Positions 1 to 8,000 of a stretch of DNA of 16,882 nt are shown here, piece by piece. Position numbers and translations under genes: made by a program. Numbering within the stretch: the first letter of the stretch is position 1; each line of letters opens with the position of its first letter. Source of the DNA: an uncultured Bacteroides sp. (GTDB taxonomy: Bacteria; Bacteroidota; Bacteroidia; Bacteroidales; Bacteroidaceae); NCBI GenBank assembly GCA_959606905.1, contig CAUHML010000065.1, positions 1 to 16,882 of the forward strand, in the 5' to 3' direction. The notes below the pieces were generated by a model that was not told the origin of the DNA, searched no databases, and saw nothing but the letters and a program-made list of their open reading frames with translations.

Positions 1-653
1 GCTCAACAACAGCAACAACGGCAACATACAGCTTTACGACAGAGGGAAAGCATAACGGAATGCTTGTGCGCTGCATAGTAAAGGATGCAAGCGGAAATAG
101 CGTGACGAGCAATGAGGCAAAATGCAGTACAGCAGAAGCACTAAGGATAACAGGCCAGCCGTCTAACTGCAGCGTATCAGTAGGAAGCCAGGCAAGATTT
201 GCGGTAAAGGCAGAGGGAACAGGGCTTAAATACCAGTGGCAGGTAAAATTCCCTAACGAGAGCTGGAAGAATTCAGGCTCAACAACAGCAACAACGGCAA
301 CATACAGCTTCACGACAGAGGGAAAGCATAATGGAATGCTTGTGCGCTGCATAGTAAAGGATGCAAGCGGAAATAGCGTGACGAGCAATGAGGCAAAATG
401 CAGTACAGCAGAAGCACTAAGGATAACAGGCCAGCCGTCTAACTGCAGCGTATCAGTAGGAAGCCAGGCAAGATTTGCGGTAAAGGCAGAGGGAACAGGG
501 CTTAAATACCAGTGGCAGGTAAAATTCCCTAACGAGAGCTGGAAGAATTCAGGCTCAACAACAGCAACAACGGCAACATACAGCTTCACGACAGAGGGAA
601 AGCATAACGGAATGCTTGTTCGCTGCATAGTAAAGGATGCAAGTGGAAATAGC
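1..653 (+). repeat. 276-bp tandem coding repeats (92 aa each)
   Basis: Units begin at 1, 277 and 553 with an exact 276-bp period. Comparing 1-276 with 277-552 by eye I find only two differences (around 35 and 332), both synonymous (TTT/TTC, AAC/AAT). The third unit follows the others to about 653 with a few changes and then diverges. The array probably extends upstream of the window. Near-identity at silent sites implies recent duplication or ongoing gene conversion rather than only protein-level selection. Confidence 0.95.
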
Positions 654-719
654 ATAATAAGCTCTGAAGTAAAGGCGAATATAATATCTGTTGAGGATTG
701 GGAGCTTCCAATTATGTAA
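1..719 (+). CDS. Ig-like repeat surface protein, 3' end (5' truncated by window)
   Basis: The reading frame is open from position 3 with no start inside the window, so this is the C-terminal end of a longer protein; the ATG at 60 is an internal Met and not a convincing start. It contains the end of one repeat, two complete 92-residue units and a final partial one. Each unit looks like a bacterial Ig-like beta-sandwich domain: an ITGQPSNCSVSVGS strand, a central YQWQ core, a TYSFTT strand, and a closing MLVRCIVKDASGN strand with a Cys. Such domains typically form stalks or adhesive rods in extracellular proteins of Firmicutes. The last unit diverges after about position 653 and the protein ends ISVEDWELPIM, with no LPXTG motif or membrane anchor. 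Surface location is inferred from domain type, since the signal peptide would lie outside the window. The exact binding function cannot be read. The DNA is more GC-rich than the genes downstream. Confidence 0.85.
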   Translation, partial: STTATTATYSFTTEGKHNGMLVRCIVKDASGNSVTSNEAKCSTAEALRITGQPSNCSVSVGSQARFAVKAEGTGLKYQWQVKFPNESWKNSGSTTATTATYSFTTEGKHNGMLVRCIVKDASGNSVTSNEAKCSTAEALRITGQPSNCSVSVGSQARFAVKAEGTGLKYQWQVKFPNESWKNSGSTTATTATYSFTTEGKHNGMLVRCIVKDASGNSIISSEVKANIISVEDWELPIM

Positions 720-763
720 TTTAATATTAAAATCAAAATAGAACTTTATACGAGTAATCAAAC

Positions 764-840
764 TTTTTGTGGGGTTGCCAAAGTTTATGAGGGTCAGTCG
801 TGAGGGGCTGGCCCTTTTAGAATGCCAGTTTTTGAGGGGT
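764..840 (+). repeat. Dispersed terminator-like repeat, copy 1
   Basis: This stretch is nearly the same as 13749-13824. Both copies have TTTTTG at each end spaced exactly 65 bp apart, a GCCAAAGTTTATGAGGGTCA core and a TTTTAGAATGCC segment between. Each sits downstream of a large secreted or surface-protein gene. The element contains the hairpin listed separately. In this copy the right end runs into further G-rich TTTGAGGG-like text up to about 870. Confidence 0.85.
790..818 (+). terminator. Hairpin terminator of the Ig-repeat gene
   Basis: Arms 790-797 and 808-815 (AGGGTCAG / CTGGCCCT) pair over 8 bp with one G-U wobble, around a 10-nt loop, followed by only four T residues (815-818). The second copy at 13775 pairs perfectly, so the base change in this copy keeps the fold. 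The short U tract makes termination likely but perhaps inefficient. Confidence 0.65.
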
Positions 841-875
841 TGAGGGTTTGGTTTGAGGGAGTGTGAGGGGAATTT

Positions 876-896
876 GTAAACGTCAAACCACCCGCC
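876..896 (+). repeat. IS66 left terminal inverted repeat
   Basis: It pairs with the inverted complement of 1892-1912. The first eight bases (GTAAACGT) are identical, and mismatches are scattered after that. Confidence 0.8.
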
Positions 897-923
897 TTGG
901 ATAACTAGCATTTTTGTGAGACA

Positions 924-960
924 CTCTAAAAAACACGAAAAAACTAATAGTTTTTTAGAG
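924..960 (+). promoter_or_regulatory. Inverted repeat just upstream of the IS66 tnpA ribosome site
   Basis: Arms 924-934 (CTCTAAAAAAC) and 950-960 (GTTTTTTAGAG) are perfect 11-bp complements. A second, mutually exclusive hairpin pairs 938-945 with 949-956 (AAAAAACT / AGTTTTTT). The right arm abuts the GAGGAGG ribosome site at 958-964. The arrangement could limit translation of transposase from transcripts reading in from outside, a known strategy of insertion sequences; that role here is inference. Confidence 0.55.
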
Positions 961-973
961 GAGGTAAACTATC

Positions 974-1090
974 ATGGATTCACTCACCCATAATGTAAGG
1001 CGTGCTAACTGGTTAAATATTATAAATCAATGTCAGGAACGACCTGCAAACGTAACCGTCCGACAATGGCTGAAACACCAACGCAGGTGA
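974..1090 (+). pseudogene. IS66 TnpA-like accessory protein, N-terminal fragment
   Basis: An ATG at 974 follows GAGGAGG at 958-964 by nine bases. The 38-codon ORF starts MDSLTHNVRRANWLNII and continues NQCQERP...VRQWL, which is the usual opening of the small IS66 accessory ORF (family normally about 100 residues or more, with a helix-turn-helix ending in a YYYWL-type segment). After about codon 31 the sequence joins tnpC DNA out of frame and stops at the TGA at 1088-1090. This shows that tnpA was cut off by an internal deletion that also removed tnpB and the N-terminal half of tnpC. It is not expected to function. Confidence 0.75.
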
Positions 1091-1867
1091 TAGCAGACAG
1101 CGACCACCATAACAGCAAGTGTTATATGTGGGTGCACCGTTCCGGAGAGTTTTATACCAGGCGTCCAATCGTGATATATGAATACCAGAAAGGTCGCAAT
1201 CATCAAAAACCTCTGGATTTTTACAAAGATTATAAAGGAATCCTTGTAACGGATAGTTTGCAGCAATACCATTTGGTCGACAAAAAGCTTGCAGACGTAA
1301 CAAACGCAAACTGTTGGGCGCATGCAAGGCGTGATTTTGCGGATGCGGTTAAGGCTGCAGATAAAAAAGATCCATCGTCTGTAAGACAATCGGCTGCATA
1401 CCAGGCTTTGCAGAAGATCGCCGAGTTTTATAATGCTGATACCGGGTTAAAAGGGCTCTCATCAAAGGAACGTCTTCAAAAACGGCAGGAACTGATCAAG
1501 CCGATGGTTGAAGAATTTTTTGCGTGGGTAAAACAGCAGGTAAGCGATTGTACAGTACCTCCAAAATCAAAAACAGGACAGGGACTTAATTTCGTAATCA
1601 ATCAGGAAAAATACCTAAGGGTATTTCTCGAAGATGGTGATATTCCACAATACTGCAAAAGGAGCCTCTGCCAGCGCAATGGTATATAGAATTTCTGAAA
1701 CCGCAAAGCTGAATAATCTGCGACCGTATTATTACTTTAAATATATCCTTACAGAGTTGCCTAAACTCTGTGATGAAAGAGGAAATATAGATCCTACAAA
1801 ATTGGATTATCTCATGCCATGGTCAGAAAGCCTTCCGGATGAATGCCGGAAACCACGCCGCTCATAA
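1066..1867 (+). pseudogene. IS66 TnpC transposase, truncated and frameshifted
   Basis: From about 1066 the frame running to 1689 encodes the IS66 DDE domain: ETPTQV, then KCYMWVHRSGEF, IVIYEYQKGR, a GILVTDSLQQYH segment with the second catalytic Asp (codon 1252-1254), and CWAHARRDF. The first catalytic Asp, normally just before ETP, falls at the deletion junction and reads M-A-E instead. Near 1646-1653 there is a second deletion with a frameshift: DGDIP runs directly into NTAKGASASAMVYRISETAK in the +1 frame. This skips about 30 residues that normally include the SERSIR-type segment with the catalytic Glu. The C-terminal tail (LNNLRPYYYFKYILTELPK, then LMPWSESLPDEC) is intact to the stop at 1865-1867. 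Any ATG at 1030 or 1634 is an artefact of the remaining open frames. Two of three catalytic residues are gone, so the gene is dead. Confidence 0.85.
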
Positions 1868-1891
1868 TAGGCGGCGTTGATTTTAACAACC

Positions 1892-1912
1892 TGCGTATGA
1901 TTTAACGTTTAC
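1892..1912 (-). repeat. IS66 right terminal inverted repeat
   Basis: Its reverse complement starts GTAAACGTTAAATCATACGC and matches the left end at 876-896. It lies 45 bp beyond the TnpC stop codon, as expected for an IS66 right end. Confidence 0.8.
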
Positions 1913-1948
1913 GTTTGAGTAGTTAATTAGTGGTTGAATAAGTAAAGT

Positions 1949-1978
1949 CAGGGTGGACATGAGTTCACTCTGTTTTTT
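1949..1978 (+). terminator. Strong intrinsic terminator before the hydrolase operon
   Basis: Arms 1949-1958 (CAGGGTGGAC) and 1963-1972 (GTTCACTCTG) pair at all ten positions, two of them G-U wobbles, around an ATGA tetraloop. Six T residues follow at 1973-1978. It insulates the hydrolase operon from upstream and IS transcription. It may originally have been the outer terminator of the Ig-repeat gene before the IS66 element landed between them; that history is inference. Confidence 0.8.
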
Positions 1979-2063
1979 ATATAAAATTTATATTTTACTT
2001 TCATATTATTGTAAATAGTGGTAATCTGTTATTAGTACTAAAGGCGTATGATATTGTATTTTT

Positions 2064-2070
2064 AAAGGAG
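2064..2070 (+). promoter_or_regulatory. Ribosome binding site of the first hydrolase gene
   Basis: AAAGGAG lies seven bases before the ATG at 2078 and supports that start. A TATGAT at 2047-2052 could be a -10 box, but I find no convincing -35 hexamer at the right distance, so the promoter between 1979 and 2060 stays unassigned. Confidence 0.7.
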
Positions 2071-2077
2071 CGTTGAT

Positions 2078-5053
2078 ATGACAAAACATGTATTAAAGAG
2101 AATGATAGGAGTTGTCCTTTGCTTATGTCTATTGCTTCAATTACTGCCCCAGGCTCAAAATGTACTTGCAGCATCTAGTAAGGTTGAGACGGCGCTGGAC
2201 TGGGCACAGAAAATTGCAGATGATAATAGTCATGGGTATTCACAACAACATAGAAATGGACCAGATTATGATTGTTCTTCATATGTGAGTACTGCACTTG
2301 TAAAAGCCGGATTAAATGATAATGGTAGTCTTACAACTTATACTATGAAGAAGTATTTGTGCTCAAAAGGATTTACATGGATTCCTTGGAGCTCAATTGG
2401 AGGTCAGAGTGGTTTAAAAAGAGGTGATATTCTATTAGATGAAGATACACATACGGAATTCTATATTGGAAATGGAAAGATGATTGGAGCCCATAGGGAT
2501 TATGGATATCCAGCAACGGGAGATCAAACTGGAAAAGAAATATCTGTTCAAAATTTTTATAATAATCAATATGGTATTTCATGGAACGGAGTATTACGAT
2601 ATGAGGAAACAAATCCCCCAACCTATTCAAATTTCTGGGTAGACCATTACCTATTTGATTTGTCTGAGACGGTATCATTCACGGCTGTGGCATCGGGAGC
2701 AGACAATTATGCAATAGGAATTGACAAGAACGGTGTTGGTCGTGTTGTGACAGAAGGCTGCGGAAGTACGTATACTATTTCAGCTGACAGGCTTGGAGCA
2801 GGAGAGTATTCAGCTTATATGACGGTTGCAAATAGCGCGGGATATGTTGATACTTACAGAGTATATTTTGTTGTAGTTGAAAAATGTAATTTTGGAGATA
2901 AATTTTCAGCAAGGATTCAGAATATAGGAACCGGATGCTATATTACAAACAAAGATAGCAAAATCGTTGGAGCTCCTGAGAGCGGATATAATGATCAGAT
3001 ATGGTTTTTTAATAAGTGTTCAGATGGTTCATACACCATCATGAGTCAGCTTGATGGACTCATGATGGATGATGAATGGGACAGCGATGTTCCGGCAGGT
3101 GCTGATATTCGCGCATGGAGTGCTACGGGACAGGATAAGCAGAGATTTAATATATATTATATGGATGATGCATTTTATATCCGACCGGCAAATACCAAAA
3201 CTCTTGTCGTAGATATGGGAGCAGGAGAGCCATATAATGTGGCATGCTACAACCTTTCAAGGAATGCTGGACAGCAGAAATACAGGTTTGACATGGTTGG
3301 CATGGGCGATTATATTCCATACGGACTGGGAGATGAATTTTATGCACAGCTCAGGTGTCAGGGAACAAATTTATATGTAACAAATCAAAGTGGTAATGTA
3401 GCAGGCGCTGCGGCAACAGCTGATGACAGTCAAATATGGAAATTTATGAGACAGTCAAATGGGGCCTACGTTATTCAGAATACATTGGATGGTTCATATA
3501 TAGATGTAGAAAATTCAAATGATGCAAATAAGACCAATTTCCTTTCGTATAATGAATATACAGGCAACAGGAATCAGCAGTTCTATTTCTATGAAATGGA
3601 CAATGCTTTTTATATCAAACCTTTAATCAGTAATACCAGGGTAATGGATATGCAGTCAACTGCTCCATACAATGTGGCACTATGGGATAAGGGAAATGAC
3701 TGGGGACCACAAAAGTTTGATGTGATAAAAGTCAGCCACAGTGATGACAACATGAGTAAACCGGTTGAGACGTCGTATTTTAAAGGACATAAATATGAGC
3801 TCTATAATGAATCAATGACCTGGGAGTCGGCTAAGCTCTTTTGTGAGAAAAAGGGAGGACATCTTGTTACTATTTCAGATGAGAAAGAGAATGAATTTGT
3901 TAATGGCATGAGATGCCGTAACCTTTCAACCGATTACCAGCAGAGTATATGGCTTGGAGGTTCTGATACAGCAAATGAGGGAACATGGTCTTGGATTACA
4001 GGTGAACCGTTTACATACAGTAACTGGGAACCAAACGAGCCTAATGGTGGAACCTCGCAGAATTATCTTCAGATGTATTCATCAGGTAACTGGGATGATG
4101 TGCAGAATGAAGCTGGCAGATTTGTGTTATGTGAATATGATTCGGTACAACCAAAGCTGACACCTGTTGCCAGTTCGCTCAGTCTGAGTGATAATATTGG
4201 ATTTAATATTTACATGCAGATATCCGATGATGTGCTGAGTGATGATGGTGCAATGATGATTATTACAAATTCGGATGGAAAGGTCATTAAGAAGCCGATT
4301 TCGTCATATGAGACAACAACGTATCAGGACAAATCGGTAAAAAAAATAGTCAGTATGGTACCTGCGGCAAAGATGTCCGGAAAGCTTTCATTTAAAATTT
4401 TAAAATCAGATGGAACAGAAAGCAGTACTTATATATGTTCAGTTATGGATTACGCAAATGAAATGATTAAGAAAGCCGATACTGATAATGAGTGTAAAAA
4501 GGCACTTCCTCTAGTAAAGGCAATGCTGAACTATGGAGCGTATTCTCAGATATATTTTGGTGAGGACAATACGAATCTTGCAAATGCCATATTAAAAGAT
4601 GACAATACTGCAACGATAAAGAGTGAGGATATAATAAAATCTATTACATACAGTGAGCAGGGGCTTTTTAGCAATAAAGATTTAGGGTATATAGGCTCAT
4701 CACTTATATGTGAATCAGATACCTCATTAAAGCTGTATTTTAACAATAAGAATAAGCTAACAGAGAAGCAGATAAAGGGTAGATATGATATCAGCACACT
4801 TGACAAAAACAAGCATGATTATGATACTGGTGTTGACGGAAGCATTTTTTGGATAAAGATAAAAGGCATAAAACCAGCAGAGCTCGGTAATGTTTATGGA
4901 GTAAACCTGGTATCTGATGAGGGTTCAGTTATTGTGGAGACGAGTCCATATGTGTATGTGAAAAAGGCATTGGAGTCTGGTGATAGCAGGCTGCAGAATC
5001 TGTGCAAAGCAATGTGGGCTTATGGACAGGCTGCAAGGGAGTATGAAAAGTAG
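2078..5053 (+). CDS. Secreted Amidase_5/NlpC-P60-like peptidoglycan hydrolase with ricin-type and C-type lectin domains
   Basis: A 991-residue exported protein predicted to cut peptidoglycan peptides while bound to glycans. Signal peptide: residues 1-32, a KRMIGVVLCLCLLLQLL core with cleavage near VLAAS. Catalytic domain: about 33-176, with DYDCSSYV (nucleophile Cys66), HTEFYIG (His125) and a GDQTGKE segment typical of phage-lysin-like Amidase_5 enzymes. Residues 178-266 form a domain shared with the next gene (PTYSNFW...NSAGYVDTYRV). Two ricin-like beta-trefoils cover about 267-408 and 409-554. A C-type lectin fold spans 566-688, with WLGG, E651-P652-N653 and W672-D673-D674, and Cys589/Cys685 as the likely outer disulfide. 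Residues 692-991 are the C-terminal module also found in the next two genes. It leads an operon, 21 bp before the next start. Enzyme class is well supported; target cell wall (own or competitor) and sugar ligands are unknown. Confidence 0.88.
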   Translation: MTKHVLKRMIGVVLCLCLLLQLLPQAQNVLAASSKVETALDWAQKIADDNSHGYSQQHRNGPDYDCSSYVSTALVKAGLNDNGSLTTYTMKKYLCSKGFTWIPWSSIGGQSGLKRGDILLDEDTHTEFYIGNGKMIGAHRDYGYPATGDQTGKEISVQNFYNNQYGISWNGVLRYEETNPPTYSNFWVDHYLFDLSETVSFTAVASGADNYAIGIDKNGVGRVVTEGCGSTYTISADRLGAGEYSAYMTVANSAGYVDTYRVYFVVVEKCNFGDKFSARIQNIGTGCYITNKDSKIVGAPESGYNDQIWFFNKCSDGSYTIMSQLDGLMMDDEWDSDVPAGADIRAWSATGQDKQRFNIYYMDDAFYIRPANTKTLVVDMGAGEPYNVACYNLSRNAGQQKYRFDMVGMGDYIPYGLGDEFYAQLRCQGTNLYVTNQSGNVAGAAATADDSQIWKFMRQSNGAYVIQNTLDGSYIDVENSNDANKTNFLSYNEYTGNRNQQFYFYEMDNAFYIKPLISNTRVMDMQSTAPYNVALWDKGNDWGPQKFDVIKVSHSDDNMSKPVETSYFKGHKYELYNESMTWESAKLFCEKKGGHLVTISDEKENEFVNGMRCRNLSTDYQQSIWLGGSDTANEGTWSWITGEPFTYSNWEPNEPNGGTSQNYLQMYSSGNWDDVQNEAGRFVLCEYDSVQPKLTPVASSLSLSDNIGFNIYMQISDDVLSDDGAMMIITNSDGKVIKKPISSYETTTYQDKSVKKIVSMVPAAKMSGKLSFKILKSDGTESSTYICSVMDYANEMIKKADTDNECKKALPLVKAMLNYGAYSQIYFGEDNTNLANAILKDDNTATIKSEDIIKSITYSEQGLFSNKDLGYIGSSLICESDTSLKLYFNNKNKLTEKQIKGRYDISTLDKNKHDYDTGVDGSIFWIKIKGIKPAELGNVYGVNLVSDEGSVIVETSPYVYVKKALESGDSRLQNLCKAMWAYGQAAREYEK

Positions 5054-5060
5054 TGTTCAA

Positions 5061-5067
5061 GAAAGGA
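5061..5067 (+). promoter_or_regulatory. Ribosome binding site that decides the second hydrolase start
   Basis: GAAAGGA ends seven bases before the ATG at 5075. A TTG at 5069 is in frame but only one base from this site, so ATG 5075 is the better start. The site lies in the short gap after the stop of the upstream gene, consistent with operon translation. Confidence 0.75.
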
Positions 5068-5074
5068 ATTGCTT

Positions 5075-8000
5075 ATGAAGAGAGTATTTAGTGTATTAAT
5101 GTCAATAGTGATTGTTTTAAGTTGCATTGTATTTATTATGCCACCAAATATAGTGTTGGCAGCAAATAATGCTGACGATATAGTTTCTATTGCAAGAGGA
5201 GAATTAGGAAGTACAAATTATAGTAAATATTATGGTGGAAATAAAGGTGCTTGGTGTGCAGATTTTGTCTCATGGTGTGCTCAGCAGGCTGGGGTTGACA
5301 GTATAGCCAAGAGTTCTTCTTGTTACAATATGTATATCGGTATGAAGAATAATGGCTGCCAAGAAGTTAGTTCTCCTCAAAAGGGGGATATTGTATTTTT
5401 CTATTGTACAAAATGCAGTTCAACAGCTGGAAAATGGTGTCATGTTGGAATCATGGAGGATTCCACATACTCTATTGAAGGAAACAGATGGAGTAATGGT
5501 GTATCAAAGGTAGAAAGAGGAAACTCATATTCTCATAATGGAGATTTAGGTTATAAGCATAGAGATGGAATTGTTAGAAAATATTTGAGGCCTAAATATA
5601 GTGTTCCAAATCCCCCAACCTATTCCAATTTCTGGATAGATGGTAATTTTTACGATTTATCAGAAACGATTACATTTAATGTTACTGCATCAGGAGCAGA
5701 TAGATTTGCTATAGGAATAGACAAAATCGGTGGTGCACGTGTTGTAACGGAAGGTTGCGGAAGTACATATTCTATATCTGCGAACAGGCTGGGAACAGGA
5801 AATTATTCTGCATATATGAGTGTTGCTAACAGCGCCGGGTATGTTGACACTTATAGGGTAGGGTTTATTGTTGCAGAAAAAAATAAGTATCTAGATATAG
5901 GAAACAATTTAATAGCAAACATCATTAAAGTAGATTCCTGGAGTCATGTGGTTAACAAGAATTCGAATGCCTGCATAGGGAATGAAGTAGGAAATGCAAA
6001 TGAATACTGGTTTTTTCAAAGGCAGGATGATGGTTCATACACTATCAGGTCAATGGAAGATGGAAAATACTTGGATGTTTCAGAAGCAGGCAATAGAGAT
6101 GGTTTAAATGTGTATTGTTATGATTATACAGGGGCAGATAATCAGAGGTGGTTTATTAAGCAAGGAACCAATGGATTAATTCTTGTGCCTAAATGTGCTA
6201 TAAACTCATGCCTGGATATATCTAATGGAGGTTCCGCGGTGGATACAAATGCACAGTTGTGGACACAGGCTGGTGTAGCAGCGCAGGAATTTAGCATATA
6301 TAACCATCCAGAAGTACCAGATTTTATCAGATGTGGAGATAATTTTATCGCTAACATTATTAAAGTAGATACATGGAGTTCTATGGTAAACAACAACTCT
6401 AATGCTGAAATAGGTAAGGAAGAGGGAAATGCAAACGAGTATTATGAATTCACAAGACAGAGTGATGGTGCATATATAATTAAATCACTTGAAGATGGAA
6501 AATATCTCGATGTTTCTGATGGTGGAAATAAAAATGGTCAGAATGTGGGCTTTAGCGATTATACAGGAGAAAATAACCAAAGATGGTATATAAAGAATGG
6601 CTCTAGTGGAAAAATATTAATTCCTAAAAACGCAACAGGATCGTGTCTAGATATATCTAATAATGGCTCAGCAGTAGGAACAAATGCACAAATATGGGCT
6701 CAGGCGGGAGTGGCAGCCCAGGAATTTAGTATATATACACAGTCGAAAATTCCAAACTTCATTAATTTTGGAGATGATTTTTATGCAAATATAATCAAAG
6801 CAAGTACATGGAGTACTCTTGTAAACAAAAATCCTAATTTGGAAGTTGGTGGAGAGGGTGAAGCAGAAGGAAGCGATATATGGCATTTCAGACGAATGAA
6901 AGATGGTACATATACCATACAGTCTCTATTTGATGGAAAATATCTTGATGTTGAGAAATTTAGCGATCAAAAAGGAGCTAACGTATATTGCTATGATTAT
7001 ACAGGTGATAGTAATCAGAGATGGTATTTGACCTTGGGAAAAAATGGAAAGGTCTTAATTCCAAAGAATGCTACTAGATTATGTTTAGATGTTTCTAATG
7101 ATGGTTCGGACGCTGGTACTAATGCACAGCTGTGGGAGCCAAACGGAACTACTGCTCAGGAGTTTAATGTTTATAAAGAGGACACAATAAAGTTAGGCAC
7201 GGCAAATGTTACTTTATCAAATAATAACTATATATATGATGGCAAAGAGAAGAAACCGGATGTAACAGTAAAATATGGATATGCTACGTTACAACAAGGC
7301 ACAGATTATACGGTGGAGTATTCAAATAACGTAAAAGCAGGTACAGCTACCGTTACAATAAAAGGCACCGGAATATATTCAGGTACGGTTTCTAAAAACT
7401 TTGAAATAAAGGAAGCTTTATATACGGTGTATGGATATCAGGTTGTTATCAATGGAAATTTCGATTTGAAATATTATATTGATTTGTCAAAAGAAGCTGC
7501 AAATGATACAGATGCGTATATTGAGTTTAAAGTCGGTGATAGAGTACAAAAGGTAAAACAGAGAGAAACATCGAATGGACACTATGTTTATACATGTGAA
7601 GTGCCTGTAGCTCAGATTGGTGACAAAGTGACGGCAACATTACATTATAAGGATAAATTATATGCTCTTTCACAGTATTCGGTCAAAGATTATCTGAATA
7701 CTATAGTTCAAAACAAAGATAAAAAAGAAGAGTATGGCAAGGCTGGAGACATTGCATCAGCCATACTGAATTATGGGGCAAGGGCACAGATATATTTTGG
7801 ATATAAGACAGATTCATTAGTTAACAGTGCTTTATCGGATGCTGAGATAAAAAAAGTGGATTCTATTTTGGCACAGGATATTAAGAATGCTATAACCAAT
7901 AAGGAAAGCGGCAACCTTGAAAACAATGATTTCAAATACTATGGAGATTCATTAGTATGCAAGTCCGATACAGGAATGAAACTGTATTTTGAAAATAAAA

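Larger units (their letters stand above)
876..1912 (+). mobile_element. Degenerate IS66-family insertion sequence
   Basis: The element is bounded by terminal inverted repeats. The left end at 876 begins GTAAACGTCAAACCACCCGC. The right end, read on the minus strand from 1912, begins GTAAACGTTAAATCATACGC. About 16 of the first 20 bases agree. Inside are the start of a TnpA-like accessory ORF, then directly the DDE part of an IS66 TnpC transposase and its C-terminal tail. tnpB and most of tnpA are absent, which leaves 1037 bp compared with roughly 2.5 kb for a complete IS66 element. The 8 bp on each side (868-875 and 1913-1920) do not match, so no target duplication is seen. The copy cannot encode its own transposase, but its preserved ends could still be mobilised in trans. 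Confidence 0.85.

Noticed and set aside
1..653. Possible CRISPR array from regular repeats
   Set aside because: The 276-bp units are contiguous coding repeats without spacers.
555..911. Minus-strand open frame overlapping the Ig-repeat 3' end and IS66 left end
   Set aside because: It is antisense to a clear coding repeat, crosses the terminator and the IS boundary, has no ribosome site or family resemblance, and is low-complexity at its C-terminus.
1013..1389. Minus-strand open frames inside the IS66 element
   Set aside because: They are antisense to recognisable TnpC sequence and have no protein features.
868..1920. 8-bp target site duplication around the IS66 relic
   Set aside because: Flanks GGGAATTT and GTTTGAGT do not match.
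3775..4141. Diversity-generating retroelement target (variable C-type lectin)
   Set aside because: The lectin domain is internal rather than C-terminal, and no reverse transcriptase, template repeat or accessory gene is visible in the window.
3954..4160. 68-residue ORF inside the lectin domain in another frame
   Set aside because: It is a shadow of the conserved C-type lectin frame and lacks a ribosome site.
5069..5074. TTG 5069 as start of the CHAP hydrolase
   Set aside because: The ribosome site would be only one base away; ATG 5075 has seven-base spacing and an ordinary signal peptide beginning MKR.
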